A stretch of 64,000 nucleotides of DNA from Bacillus sp. 1NLA3E (GCF_000242895.2 NC_021171.1:2390001-2454000), one strand, 5' to 3'; shown: positions 1-8,809, counted from the first letter of the stretch. A program made the numbers and translations. Notes: generated by a model from the letters alone, not told the origin.

Positions 1-932
1 TGGAAGGCAAGCATCGCCCGAACATGATTCGCCATTGAATGTTTTGCTAAAGTCATATACTCATAAGGTTCATTGACTCGTAGAGAGCTGGCTTCTTCCA
101 ATGTCATCCCCTCTGGGATATAGCCATTTAGTGGATCATGCGCTGATGTTTGGTCTGTTACAATATCTATTTGTACATTTCTCCTAAGTAACTCGTGATG
201 GATTTCTGCGGCGTTCCCAACAAGTCCAATTGACAGTGCAAGTCCTTGTTGCTTTGCCGCAAGAGCCCATTCGATGGCTTCATCAATTGATTCGGTCATT
301 TTATCGCAATAGTGAGTATCAAGCCGTTTCTTAATCCGCTTTGGATCAATTTCAACCGCAAGGCAAACACCATCATTCATGGTTACGGACAATGGTTGGG
401 CTCCACCCATTCCACCGAGGCCAGCCGTTAGCGTAATCGTCCCTTTAAGCGAACCGCCAAAGTGCTGACGAGCTACCTCAGCAAACGTTTCATATGTCCC
501 TTGCAAAATTCCCTGGGTACCAATATATATCCAGCTTCCTGCTGTCATTTGCCCGTACATCATTAATCCTTTTTTATCGAGCTCGTGAAAATGTTCCCAA
601 GTCGCCCATTTTGGAACAAGAACAGAATTCGATATTAAAACCCTAGGTGCCGCTTTATGAGTTTTAAAAACGGCGACTGGTTTCCCTGATTGAACGAGCA
701 TTGTTTCATCATTTTCAAGACGTCTTAACGTTGTTACAATCGCATCAAATGCCTCCCAATTTCGAGCAGCCTTTCCAATTCCTCCGTAAACTACCAATTT
801 CTCTGGCTTTTCTGCCACTTCAGGATCTAAATTGTTATAAAGCATCCGAAGTGCTGCTTCTTGCTCCCATCCTTTACACTCTAACTCCAAACCTTTTTTT
901 GCCCGGACCGTTCGATTCGGAATAGTCGTCAT
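1..932 (-). CDS. hutU: urocanate hydratase, 5' part (3' end outside window)
   Basis: Second enzyme of histidine degradation: hydrates urocanate to imidazolone propionate in the cytoplasm using tightly bound NAD+. About 310 N-terminal residues of a roughly 550-residue family are visible and run off the window edge. They closely follow bacillary HutU, with the conserved stretches [52 protein letters not shown] and [16 protein letters not shown]. The ATG at 932 was chosen because GGGG lies about 8 nt upstream; an in-frame ATG at 950 has a poorer site. It follows hutH in the same direction, separated by a MITE-like repeat, so it is probably cotranscribed from the hutP promoter. Confidence 0.95.
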   Translation of the reverse strand, partial: MTTIPNRTVRAKKGLELECKGWEQEAALRMLYNNLDPEVAEKPEKLVVYGGIGKAARNWEAFDAIVTTLRRLENDETMLVQSGKPVAVFKTHKAAPRVLISNSVLVPKWATWEHFHELDKKGLMMYGQMTAGSWIYIGTQGILQGTYETFAEVARQHFGGSLKGTITLTAGLGGMGGAQPLSVTMNDGVCLAVEIDPKRIKKRLDTHYCDKMTESIDEAIEWALAAKQQGLALSIGLVGNAAEIHHELLRRNVQIDIVTDQTSAHDPLNGYIPEGMTLEEASSLRVNEPYEYMTLAKHSMANHVRAMLAF

Positions 933-965
933 TGTATTTCCCCATTTCATTCTTTTTTAGGTTAA

Positions 966-1150
966 GGCTCTGTTAAACTGGAATGTTGATTTCCGTTTCA
1001 GGCACTCGCTTTCCGCGGGGCGGGCGGTGAGCCTCCTCGGCGCTTTAGCGCCTGTGGGGTCTCACCTGTCCCGCTGCTCCCGCAGGAGTCTCGCGCCTTC
1101 CACTCCAATCAACATTGTTCAAAAAATCAACATTGAGCTTTAACACAGCC
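966..1150 (-). mobile_element. MITE-like element, copy A (185 bp), inside the hut operon
   Basis: Non-coding element with terminal inverted repeats (ggctctgttaaact at the left, agctttaacacagcc at the right) and a GC-rich core full of self-complementary segments. It is flanked by a perfect 8-bp direct repeat, taggttaa, at 958-965 and 1151-1158, the footprint of a transposition event. It separates hutH from hutU. The core orientation matches copies B and G and is opposite to C, D, E, F and H. ORFs across it are short and not conserved between copies. Confidence 0.9.
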
Positions 1151-1191
1151 TAGGTTAAAGATATTTTTTTCTTACTAAATTCAGTATCTTT

Positions 1192-2748
1192 TTAAAGAGC
1201 TATATCAATGATAGGATATGGTTTACATTCATCGACCTGGAATCCATCCCTTATATTTGTCCATGTCCTGTCATTTTTTTTTAGCCAATCTGTTACTCTT
1301 TCAATATCCTCCGAAAATACACGATCCCCCGTAATCGATGGCACTAGTTTTCTTGCTTCTTCATAAAATTCTCGCGTTTGTGGTGCCATTTTATCCACAC
1401 CACGATATTGAACTGCCTGAAGAGCACAAATACATTCTATTGCTAGAACCCGCCGAACATTCTGAATGATGCTAAATGCGTGTCTTGCGGCGATTGTCCC
1501 CATACTGACGTGATCCTCCTGATTTGCAGAGGAAGGGATAGAATCGACACTAGCTGGGTGAGCTAATGTTTTGTTTTCTGAAACAAGCGAGGCAGCCACA
1601 TATTGCATGATCATTGCCCCTGATTGTAAGCCGGGTTGGACACTTAAAAACGGAGGCAAATCATTTAGTTGCGGATTTACAAGTCTTTCAATCCTCCGCT
1701 CTGAAATACTAGCTAACTCAGCCACGGCTATTTTCATAAAATCCATGGCGATTGCAATCGGTTGGCCATGGAAATTCCCTCCCGATATCACGGTCTCGCC
1801 GTCATCAAAAATCAAAGGATTGTCGGTTGCTGCATTCATTTCGATTTCAAGTTTTTCTTTTACATAATCCAATGCTTGCCAAGAGGCGCCGTGGACTTGT
1901 GGAATACATCTTAATGAATAGGCATCTTGGACACGTTTTTCCCCTTGTCTGGTAATGAGTTTACTTCCTGATAATAGTTGTCTCATACGCTGTGCCACTG
2001 CCATTTGCTCTGGATACCCCCGAGCTTCATGGATAGCCGGATGAAAGGCATCAATTATGCCCTCTAATCCTTCCATTGTCAGGGCTGCTATCCATTCGGA
2101 CTGATAGGCCAATTCATTTGCTTCAATCCAATTAATGGCCCCCATTGCAGTCATGGCCTGTGTGCCGTTGATCAAAGCTAGCCCTTCTTTTGCCTGCAAG
2201 ACGACTGGCTCCAGCCCCTCCTGTTTATACGCCTCTTTGGTTGAGCAAACCCTTCCCCCATAAAAGACTTTTCCTTCTCCTACCAAGACGAGGGCGAGGT
2301 GAGAAAGCGGGGCTAAATCACCTGATGCGCCCAATGAACCTTGCTGAGGAATCACAGGATGTATTCTGGAGTTTAATAATTCGGCGAGTCTATCTGCAAT
2401 GACGGGGCGTATTCCAGAGAAGCCCTTTATTAAAGCATTCAAACGAAGCAATAGCATGGTTCGTGATACCTCTTCTGGAAATGGATCACCAACCCCACAA
2501 GCATGGGAGCGGATTAAATTTAATTGCAGATCATTTACATCCTGTTCATCAATCATCACATCACTGAACTTACCAAACCCAGTATTGATCCCGTATATCG
2601 TCCGTTTTTCTGAAACAATTTTTTCCACAGCTGCTCGGCTTTCCGCAACCTTATGCATACTCTCTGCACTAATCGTGACGATTTCACCATCAAAACAAAC
2701 TCTGCTTATTTCTTGTAAAGTTAAAGAGTTCCCTGTTAGCTCAACCAT
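1192..2748 (-). CDS. hutH: histidine ammonia-lyase
   Basis: Deaminates L-histidine to urocanate, the first step of the Hut pathway. The 518-aa length is normal for the family. The Ala-Ser-Gly triad that cyclises into the MIO electrophile is at residues 141-143 ([14 protein letters not shown]). Other family blocks include [12 protein letters not shown] near residue 52 and the later QEDHVSMG. The ATG at 2748 has an AGGAGG site about 11 nt upstream. It lies downstream of hutP and a terminator that HutP is expected to override, so expression should need histidine. Confidence 0.97.
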   Translation of the reverse strand: MVELTGNSLTLQEISRVCFDGEIVTISAESMHKVAESRAAVEKIVSEKRTIYGINTGFGKFSDVMIDEQDVNDLQLNLIRSHACGVGDPFPEEVSRTMLLLRLNALIKGFSGIRPVIADRLAELLNSRIHPVIPQQGSLGASGDLAPLSHLALVLVGEGKVFYGGRVCSTKEAYKQEGLEPVVLQAKEGLALINGTQAMTAMGAINWIEANELAYQSEWIAALTMEGLEGIIDAFHPAIHEARGYPEQMAVAQRMRQLLSGSKLITRQGEKRVQDAYSLRCIPQVHGASWQALDYVKEKLEIEMNAATDNPLIFDDGETVISGGNFHGQPIAIAMDFMKIAVAELASISERRIERLVNPQLNDLPPFLSVQPGLQSGAMIMQYVAASLVSENKTLAHPASVDSIPSSANQEDHVSMGTIAARHAFSIIQNVRRVLAIECICALQAVQYRGVDKMAPQTREFYEEARKLVPSITGDRVFSEDIERVTDWLKKNDRTWTNIRDGFQVDECKPYPIIDIAL

Positions 2749-2776
2749 TTATTTTTAGCCTCCTATTTCAATAATT

Positions 2777-2844
2777 AAAAAAACAAAAAGGAGACGACAA
2801 TGGCATAGTGATACCATCATCGCCTCCTACTGACTAGTGGACTA
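2777..2844 (-). terminator. hut operon intrinsic terminator with HutP-type UAG triplets
   Basis: On the minus strand an imperfect long hairpin (2790-2827, arms ggaggcgatgatggtat and atgccattgtcgtctcc) is followed by a U-rich run (2777-2789). Just 5' of and overlapping the hairpin base are three UAG triplets (complements at 2842-2844, 2834-2836 and 2827-2829), spaced by 5 and 4 nt. In B. subtilis, HutP hexamers with histidine and Mg2+ bind regularly spaced NAG triplets at the hut terminator and cause readthrough. The position between hutP and hutH is the same. Confidence 0.85.
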
Positions 2845-2925
2845 TAGGCAATGTAAACTTTTTATTCGATTAATTTTTAAAATTTGCATGTAAATTTAAA
2901 TTGAAGCAAACGTGTAGCATGTGAT

Positions 2926-3363
2926 TCATATATGGTTAATTCCTAAACCAACCGTTTCATGCTCCCAACCTTTTACGGGAGCACCAATGGTCCCATAAAA
3001 AGCAACGGCTATCCATTCCCCTTCACCTTTATCAGGAAACGGAGTCCCACGAACAACTGCAAATCGAAGTCCTACGGTCCTTCCCATTTCGCCAATAGCA
3101 GACTGACCTCTAGTTACACCCTTAATGGCTTCTAATATGGCGTGATATAAAGCATGAGTTTCCCGGTAAAACTGATCTTGAATGAGCTTGGTTCGCTTAG
3201 CAGCCGTTTCCACTGCTGAAATGACCTTCTGCATATTCATCGAACCGACTTTTCCCTGACAATATGTGACATCCTTAAGTGAAGGTTGAAAATTTTCTAA
3301 TTCTTCCTCTGTCAGGGCAGCCAGAAGTACGGCTAATTTTCCTATTGCTATTTTTTGACTCAT
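2926..3363 (-). CDS. hutP: HutP antitermination protein
   Basis: RNA-binding positive regulator of the hut operon, activated by L-histidine and Mg2+. The 145 residues align with B. subtilis HutP, including the metal-binding histidine region ETHALYHA, then [37 protein letters not shown] and the terminal GLGINHI. The ATG at 3363 was chosen because GAGG lies 6 nt upstream; the in-frame ATG at 3375 has no ribosome binding site. It is the first gene of the operon, with the terminator it controls directly downstream. Confidence 0.95.
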   Translation of the reverse strand: MSQKIAIGKLAVLLAALTEEELENFQPSLKDVTYCQGKVGSMNMQKVISAVETAAKRTKLIQDQFYRETHALYHAILEAIKGVTRGQSAIGEMGRTVGLRFAVVRGTPFPDKGEGEWIAVAFYGTIGAPVKGWEHETVGLGINHI

Positions 3364-3412
3364 ACACAACCTCATATTTCGAATTTTAACTATTAACTAA
3401 TAACTTACTATA

Positions 3413-3441
3413 AGTTTATGCATCAGAACCTTAAATGTCAA
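3413..3441 (-). promoter_or_regulatory. candidate sigma-A promoter of hutP
   Basis: Minus-strand -35 TTGACA (3436-3441), 17-bp spacer, -10 TAAACT (3413-3418), about 50 bp upstream of hutP. The consensus -35 and ideal spacing make it the best promoter candidate in the gap. No clear cre or CodY box was seen beside it. Confidence 0.6.
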
Positions 3442-3684
3442 TTTATTTTCCATATTTTAGTATAGTAATATAGTAGAGGAGTGCCATGATAAAGTATTTA
3501 AAAACGAAGAGTCTTATTTCAATATTGTTTTTAGAACTTTTTCAATATTGAACTTCTGTAGTTATTGGGAGCGATTTAGACTCAGATGTATTTCATTGAA
3601 ATATATTGCGATTATTCTTTTCATTCTTATAAAATTGCATTATCCTGAATATATAGAAAATTCATAATTTAAGTGAGGGATTGG

Positions 3685-3987
3685 ATGAATACAATTTTTA
3701 TTGCCGGACATGCAAAATTACCATCAGGGATGGCTGCGAGAAGTGTTTTTGAAACATTGACAATCACTGCTGAAATTGATAAAAAATATGGGGTAATCGT
3801 CGATGCTTCATGTACATTAGCAACTGAGCATGGGAAGGATTTTATTCGCAGAATTTTAAAAGGCCACAGCCTTTTGGATGGAATTGATTTGCCGCTTGAA
3901 ACATTAAAAAACGGATATTTTGGGAAAGCAAATAACGCCCTGGTTGCTGCATTAAAAGATTTATATAAACAATACGAAGCAAAATAA
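3685..3987 (+). CDS. DUF3870 domain protein
   Basis: A 100-aa cytoplasmic protein that I recognise as DUF3870 (N-terminal TIFIAGHAKLPSGMAA, central GVIVDASCTLAT, then GYFGKANNALVAALKDLY). Members are small proteins of unknown activity often found near CoA-thioester catabolic genes; here the MFS/acyl-CoA dehydrogenase/CoA-transferase genes are immediate neighbours, convergently oriented. The ATG at 3685 has GAGGG 6 nt upstream; the upstream in-frame GTG at 3673 overlaps that site. A role in the neighbouring catabolism is only a guess by context. Confidence 0.8.
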   Translation: MNTIFIAGHAKLPSGMAARSVFETLTITAEIDKKYGVIVDASCTLATEHGKDFIRRILKGHSLLDGIDLPLETLKNGYFGKANNALVAALKDLYKQYEAK

Positions 3988-4006
3988 TGGGAAGATATTA
4001 AATGGA

Positions 4007-4040
4007 AATGGGAGGCATCTATAAAATGAATGCCCCCATT
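4007..4040. terminator. bidirectional terminator-like hairpin
   Basis: Arms aatgggaggcat and atgcccccatt pair with one bulge. It lies between the convergent DUF3870 and MFS transporter genes. U-runs are weak on both sides. Confidence 0.55.
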
Positions 4041-4052
4041 AAATGTAGGATT

Positions 4053-5321
4053 TTATGCCGAATGATTTTTGGAAGCGCCTTCTTTTTGATCCGTAATATC
4101 GATTGATATATTTTCAAATGGATCAAACATTTTTTCTCGGATAAATAACGCTGGAATAATTCCAGAAATCGCGTAAGCAATGCCCAACATCGCTAAGCCT
4201 AGTCCAATTGAATGTGATTCTGCAATAATGCCGATGCTTATCGGTGCAATCGCTGCTCCGAATCGTCCGATATTATACGCCCCACCAACAGCTGTACCCC
4301 GAATATGGGTGGGAAAACTTTCACTCATGTAAGTAGAATTTATCCCATATTGTGCCCCATAAATAAATCCTAAAATGGTTAGAAGCATAATAATATTTGT
4401 TGGTGTGTGATAAAAATAAATGAATGGCAAGGCACCTGCAGTTAAAAAAGCACTTATGACATAAACATTGCGCCGCCCAAATCGATCTGCTAACCATCCT
4501 GCCATAGCCTTCCCAAGGATCGCAGCTGTATAGGTTCCAACAAGATACCCTGTCATTTTAGTAAAAGTAAAACCTAATTCGGTTACAATATAGGTAGGGA
4601 GCCAGGTTCCTACACCGTAATAGCCAAATTGTAAAAAAGTTGCGGTAAGAATCCAGAACAAGAAAGTCCCCCTTGTTTTTGGATCTTTGAAAATTGTAAC
4701 CCATTCATTTTTCTTGTTCTCATTGGACTTTTTCGTTTCATCCTTCCAGCCTTTAGGTTCTGGAATTTTGTAAGCAATGAAAATTGCCAATATGACTGGC
4801 AAAATAGAGATAAAGAAGAGAGGTCGCCAACCATGCTGTGGGATGATTGCACCAGCCAATAAGACTGCTGCTAAATATCCGACTGAATAAGACGATTGTA
4901 AAGCACCAAGGATCGTTGTCCGTTTTTTCGTAGGGACATATTCGGCCATAAGCATTGTACAAATAGAATATTCTGCCCCAATCCCAATGGCAGAAATAAA
5001 ACGAATGATGAGGAATTGTTCGTAAGATTGGACAAATCCAAGAAAAGCTGTTCCTACAGAGAAAAGTACCATCATCCAGGCTGCCATTCGTACTCGTCCG
5101 AATCTGTCAGATAACCAACCACCAATGATTCCTCCGATGGCCATACCAACTAGGGACCATGTGCTGATTAGCCCGGCCGCTGCTTTAGTAAGGTGAAATT
5201 CTTCCATTAAACTTGGAATCGTTACAGATAGCATTTGAATATCCATTCCATCTACTAATAGCCCTAAAAAACAGGCGACGAATACAATAATCCATGTTCT
5301 GTTTGATTGATTCTCCCCCAA
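4053..5321 (-). CDS. MFS transporter, aromatic/organic acid:H+ symporter type
   Basis: A 422-aa inner-membrane permease with about 12 predicted membrane segments and a cytoplasmic loop near residues 190-210. MFS signatures include GGWLSDRFGRVR after helix 2 and GWLADRFGRRN in the second half. The acidic helix-1 motif LLVDGMDIQMLSVTIPSL resembles the AAHS/NiaP group that imports aromatic or small organic acids. Start is TTG at 5321 with AAGGGGG about 7 nt upstream. It lies downstream of the acyl-CoA dehydrogenase but after a hairpin, so it may have its own promoter. It probably imports the acid degraded by its neighbours; the substrate is unknown. Confidence 0.85.
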   Translation of the reverse strand: MGENQSNRTWIIVFVACFLGLLVDGMDIQMLSVTIPSLMEEFHLTKAAAGLISTWSLVGMAIGGIIGGWLSDRFGRVRMAAWMMVLFSVGTAFLGFVQSYEQFLIIRFISAIGIGAEYSICTMLMAEYVPTKKRTTILGALQSSYSVGYLAAVLLAGAIIPQHGWRPLFFISILPVILAIFIAYKIPEPKGWKDETKKSNENKKNEWVTIFKDPKTRGTFLFWILTATFLQFGYYGVGTWLPTYIVTELGFTFTKMTGYLVGTYTAAILGKAMAGWLADRFGRRNVYVISAFLTAGALPFIYFYHTPTNIIMLLTILGFIYGAQYGINSTYMSESFPTHIRGTAVGGAYNIGRFGAAIAPISIGIIAESHSIGLGLAMLGIAYAISGIIPALFIREKMFDPFENISIDITDQKEGASKNHSA

Positions 5322-5473
5322 TATTGATCCCCCTTATATTAACTGCATTAAATTTTCTTTATACACCTCATTTGTTTATACTTAGTAGTAAAGTTTGATC
5401 CATTCATTATTAGCCAAACTCTCTAATTTTTTGATAATGTTCTATTTTCATGAGGAACAAAATATTAATACTA

Positions 5474-5513
5474 TTAGAGGTGGGACGGATTAGGTTACTA
5501 GTCCGCCCCTAAT
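5474..5513 (-). terminator. hairpin after acyl-CoA dehydrogenase gene
   Basis: GC-rich hairpin (aggggcgga / tccgtccc-type arms) just after the stop codon of the acyl-CoA dehydrogenase gene on the minus strand. It probably ends or attenuates the two-gene CoA operon before the MFS gene. Confidence 0.55.
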
Positions 5514-5516
5514 AAC

Positions 5517-6731
5517 TCAGTTTTTTACTGCTTCTTTATCGCATTCAAAGGGCCAAGCAGGTAAGGGTTGATTTAGTAGTTTGTCCGCTCGGTAACCAAG
5601 CACATATTCGGCTTGCATAACGGTGTGGATTTCACGTGTTCCTTCATAAATAACTGGCGCTTTTGAATTGCGTAAGTAGCGTTCAACTGGATATTCATTT
5701 GAATATCCATAAGCTCCATGAATTTGAACAGCATCATCGGCTGCTTGATTAGCAAAATCACAGGCCATCCATTTCGCCAAAGAAGTTTCACGAGTATTTC
5801 GTTTACCTTTATTTTTCATTTCGCCTGCCTTATAAACTAACAAGCTACTCATTTGCAATCCCGCTTCCATCTTAGCGACCATTTGTTGGACAAGCTGATG
5901 TTTGCCGATTTCCTTTCCAAACGTTTGTCGTTCATGACAATACTTCACACTTGCCTCTAAACTTGCCATGATCAATCCCACGGCTCCAGCAGCTACAGTG
6001 AATCGGCCGTTATCTAGAGCAGACATTGCGATTTTAAATCCTTCCCCTTCTTTACCAAGCAGATTTTCTTTTGGAATTCGTACTTGGTCAAAGAACAACT
6101 CTCCAGTATTACCTGCGCGAATTCCCAACTTCCCTTTGATTGCATGCGATGAAAAGCCTGGCATTGTACGCTCAACAATAAAGGCAGAAATCCCATTATG
6201 ACGTTTATCTTTATCGGTATAAGCAAACACAATGAAATTGTCAGCATAGTCACATAACGAAATCCATGTTTTGGAACCATTTAAGATATAATCATCGCCA
6301 TCTTTCACCGCTGTCGTAGCAAGAGATGCCACGTCAGAACCCGCACCAGGCTCTGTTAATCCAAATGCCCCAATTTTTTCACCCTTTGCTTGAGGTACAA
6401 GATATTTTTGCTTTTGTGTCTCAGTCCCGAATTGTAATAATGTTAAGCTGTTCAGTCCGATATGCACCGAGACAGCTGTGCGGAAAGCTGTATCCCCTCT
6501 TTCTAACTCCTCGCAAACAATAGCTAAGGAATTATAATCCATTCCGCTTCCGCCGTATGCTTCAGGAATACAAACACCCATAAGATTTAATTCAGCTAAG
6601 CGCTTTAAAATATTTTGATTAAATTGTTGATTTTCATCCCATTCACCGATATTTGGCATAATCTCTTTATCAACAAAGCTTCTGACCATTTTTCTTAACA
6701 TCACTTGTTCTTCAGTAAATTCGAAATTCAT
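5517..6731 (-). CDS. acyl-CoA dehydrogenase family flavoprotein
   Basis: FAD-dependent alpha,beta-dehydrogenation of an acyl-CoA. The 404 residues carry an N-terminal helical domain (MNFEFTEEQVMLRKMVRSFV), the FAD-binding block FGLTEPGAGSDVASL, TKTWIS-like GSKTWISL, and the C-terminal QIHGAYGYSNEYPVERYLR. The catalytic glutamate is presumably in VIYEGTREIHTVM, the position used by glutaryl-CoA and short-chain dehydrogenases. Its start lies 11 nt after the CoA-transferase stop, so they form an operon. Activation of a carboxylate by CoA transfer followed by oxidation would suit glutarate or a short/branched acid; the exact substrate is not visible. Confidence 0.9.
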   Translation of the reverse strand: MNFEFTEEQVMLRKMVRSFVDKEIMPNIGEWDENQQFNQNILKRLAELNLMGVCIPEAYGGSGMDYNSLAIVCEELERGDTAFRTAVSVHIGLNSLTLLQFGTETQKQKYLVPQAKGEKIGAFGLTEPGAGSDVASLATTAVKDGDDYILNGSKTWISLCDYADNFIVFAYTDKDKRHNGISAFIVERTMPGFSSHAIKGKLGIRAGNTGELFFDQVRIPKENLLGKEGEGFKIAMSALDNGRFTVAAGAVGLIMASLEASVKYCHERQTFGKEIGKHQLVQQMVAKMEAGLQMSSLLVYKAGEMKNKGKRNTRETSLAKWMACDFANQAADDAVQIHGAYGYSNEYPVERYLRNSKAPVIYEGTREIHTVMQAEYVLGYRADKLLNQPLPAWPFECDKEAVKN

Positions 6732-6742
6732 ATAAAAACCCC

Positions 6743-7933
6743 CTATATTATATTGTTATTTTTGAATTGATTAATTTCTGTTTGTAAAAATCCTGCTTGT
6801 TGCATTATTTCAATCGTATGCTCTCCGGCAACTGGTGGATGTCGTTCCATTCTCACTTTAGTGCGAGAAAGTTTGAGGGGTGACCCAACTAAATTCACCA
6901 CGCCAGCCTCAGGATGATTCATTTCGACTACCATTTGTCGGGCTTTAATTTGTGGATGGTTGAAAACACGATCCATCGTATTGATCGGTCCGCATGGAAT
7001 ATTGTAAGCTGAGAATAAACTGGTCCAATATTCCATAGATTGGGATTGAAGCCGCTCGTTTAAAATGCTAGTAAGTTCCAGTCGATTTTGGACCCGAGCC
7101 GAATTCGTTCGGAATTTTTCGTGCTGTGCAATCGCTTTCATTTCTAGCAACTCGCACAAGGTTGTAAATTGGCGATCGTTTCCAACCGCGATAATCATTT
7201 CACCATCCGCAGTCTGGAAAGTAGCATAAGGGACAATATTCGGATGTTCATTTCCTAGCTTTTGTGGAACTTTCCCAGATATTAAATAGTTGCTTGCAAC
7301 ATTTGCTAGAGACCCAACTGCCGCATCCAGCAAAGACATGTCGATTTTTTGGCCTAAACCCGATTTCACTCGTTCAAGGAGAGCGGCCTGGATGGAAATC
7401 GCAGCATATAATCCCGTTAAAATGTCCACCATTGCCACACCAATTTTTAACGGCCCGCTTTCCTCGGTTCCAGTTATACTCATGAGCCCGCTCATCCCTT
7501 GTACGATGAAATCGTAACCAGGCAATTGAGAATACGGTCCTGTTTCCCCAAAGCCGGTAATCGAGCAAAATACTAGTCCTGAATTCAATTCTTGTAAACT
7601 CTCATAGTCTAGTAGCCACTTTTCCATCGAACCCGTTTTAAAATTGTGGATCAGAACATCAGCATCTTTGGCTAGAGTTCGAATAATGTCCCGGCCTTCT
7701 TCGGTTTTTAAATTTACGGTAATACTCCTTTTATTACGATTTGCACATAAGTAATAGGCACTGACACCATTCTTGAATGGAGGACCCCATCCTCTAGTTT
7801 CATCACTTCCTCCTGGTGCTTCAACTTTCATCACATCTGCTCCGAGGTCGGCTAGCATCATTGTGCAGTAAGGTCCTGCAAGCACTCTAGTTAAATCTAA
7901 AACTTTAATTCCAGCTAAAGCACCTCCCACCAT
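6743..7933 (-). CDS. CaiB/BaiF family III CoA-transferase
   Basis: Transfers CoA between a donor thioester and a carboxylic acid through an aspartyl-CoA intermediate. The 396 residues begin ALAGIKVLDLTRVLAGPYCTMMLADLGADVMKVE, the family hallmark, followed by NRNKRSITVNLKTEEG; the nucleophilic Asp is expected in GYDFIVQGMSGLMSITG. The ATG at 7933 has AAAAGGAGT 6 nt upstream; longer readings upstream would overlap a terminator and are rejected. First gene of an operon with the acyl-CoA dehydrogenase, behind CodY-like boxes and a structured leader. Family resemblance also includes succinyl-CoA:glutarate CoA-transferase. Confidence 0.9.
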   Translation of the reverse strand: MVGGALAGIKVLDLTRVLAGPYCTMMLADLGADVMKVEAPGGSDETRGWGPPFKNGVSAYYLCANRNKRSITVNLKTEEGRDIIRTLAKDADVLIHNFKTGSMEKWLLDYESLQELNSGLVFCSITGFGETGPYSQLPGYDFIVQGMSGLMSITGTEESGPLKIGVAMVDILTGLYAAISIQAALLERVKSGLGQKIDMSLLDAAVGSLANVASNYLISGKVPQKLGNEHPNIVPYATFQTADGEMIIAVGNDRQFTTLCELLEMKAIAQHEKFRTNSARVQNRLELTSILNERLQSQSMEYWTSLFSAYNIPCGPINTMDRVFNHPQIKARQMVVEMNHPEAGVVNLVGSPLKLSRTKVRMERHPPVAGEHTIEIMQQAGFLQTEINQFKNNNII

Positions 7934-7970
7934 ATCCACTCCTTTTGTGAAATCATTTTTTTCAAAATAC

Positions 7971-8140
7971 AAAAAGCCAGTCCTATCACAATAAATGTGG
8001 TAAGGACTGGCTACATGATTCATAAGCTTCATCCGGTAAAGGATGGTCGATGAATCTTAACAGTCAATGATTTTTGATGCTACTTCTGAGTCTTCCCTTC
8101 CTTCTGCTGGCTGGCAGATAGGGTGAAGAACTTAATCTTA
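7971..8140 (-). promoter_or_regulatory. structured leader RNA with intrinsic terminator ahead of the CoA-transferase operon
   Basis: On the minus strand the untranslated leader can form three hairpins. Stem 1 (8091-8129) has an inner TCTGC/GCAGA helix. Stem 2 (8017-8056) has a GATTCAT/ATGAATC outer and CATCC/GGATG inner helix. A strong terminator (7975-8012, arms agccagtccttaccaca and tgtgataggactggct) ends in a T-run. The terminator finishes about 40 nt before the start codon. The loop of stem 1 (CAGCCA region) could pair with the 3' terminator arm CTGGCT, which would give an antiterminated state. No T-box, TPP, SAM, lysine, purine, glycine or cobalamin consensus was recognised. Confidence 0.65.
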
Positions 8141-8168
8141 ATTATATATAATTTTCTGAATATTACAA
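8141..8168 (-). promoter_or_regulatory. candidate promoter of the CoA-transferase operon
   Basis: Minus-strand -35 TTGTAA (8163-8168), 16-bp spacer, -10 TATAAT (8141-8146). The proximal CodY-like box occupies the spacer, so repressor binding would block RNA polymerase. Confidence 0.6.
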
Positions 8169-8185
8169 GTATTTTTCAGAAAATA
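8150..8185. promoter_or_regulatory. two CodY-like boxes
   Basis: Compared with the CodY consensus AATTTTCWGAAAATT, the site at 8150-8164 (aattttctgaatatt) matches 14 of 15 positions. The site at 8171-8185 (atttttcagaaaata) matches 13 of 15. They are 6 bp apart and overlap the promoter. CodY represses when branched-chain amino acids and GTP are abundant, so the operon should be switched on by nutrient limitation. Confidence 0.65.
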
Positions 8186-8196
8186 GTCTGATTTAC

Positions 8197-8646
8197 CTAT
8201 CTTACCAGCGTAATATAATCGATATTTACTGGTTCAATCCCATTACGTCGAACCAGTTGGTTTATTTGTCCGCGATGATACTGACCATGAAGTGCTATGT
8301 GAGTTAGTATATCACCGACTGAAGTAACAAACTCTTTCCCTTTGCTATTTTTATAGGAAATTATTAGATCTAGGTCAGAATTTGTTAATTCTTTTAAAAG
8401 TAACGAATAGCTTTCTTCGTTTTGCTTGGCAATTTTTGCACATGCTGCAACATCTATATCTGACCAAATCGAGATTTGAGAGCTATCCTCCCCCTTTAAT
8501 CTAGTAAACCATACCTGTTCAGCAAGGAGGATATGACTAAACAATCGGATTGCCTTCTCATTTTCAAATTCTATAGATTGCAAGAGTTCCAAAATCCGCT
8601 GATTAGCCCACTCCAAATGATTATACATATTTAAAATTGTTCTCAA
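8197..8646 (-). CDS. DinB/DfsB-like four-helix protein
   Basis: A 149-aa cytoplasmic protein of the DinB-like metalloenzyme superfamily. The putative metal-binding histidines lie in LFSHILLAEQVW and near the C-terminus in HIALHGQYHRGQI, the usual three-His arrangement. Some members are thiol transferases, but the substrate is not known. The TTG at 8646 was chosen because GGAGGTG lies 6 nt before it; the ATG at 8661 encodes part of that ribosome binding site and has none of its own. Confidence 0.85.
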   Translation of the reverse strand: MRTILNMYNHLEWANQRILELLQSIEFENEKAIRLFSHILLAEQVWFTRLKGEDSSQISIWSDIDVAACAKIAKQNEESYSLLLKELTNSDLDLIISYKNSKGKEFVTSVGDILTHIALHGQYHRGQINQLVRRNGIEPVNIDYITLVR

Positions 8647-8809
8647 AGAATACACCTCCATATTTATGATTAACCTTGACTAAACAATATAATGAAAACA
8701 TTCCCAATATATGATCCCGAATTAATCCTTAGAAAACGGGATAAAATTTTACATTCTCGACAAAATAAGGATGTTAGTAAAAATCATTTGAATCTTTCCT
8801 CACGAAAGG

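Noticed and set aside
7934-8032. 33-residue N-terminal extension of the CoA-transferase
   Set aside because: The extension is encoded by the leader terminator hairpin; the ATG at 7933 has a proper ribosome binding site and matches the family start.
7971-8140. T-box or SAM/TPP/lysine/cobalamin riboswitch in the CoA-transferase leader
   Set aside because: None of the invariant sequences of these classes (for example the T-box GGTGGNACCGCG) could be found; it is left as an unclassified leader.
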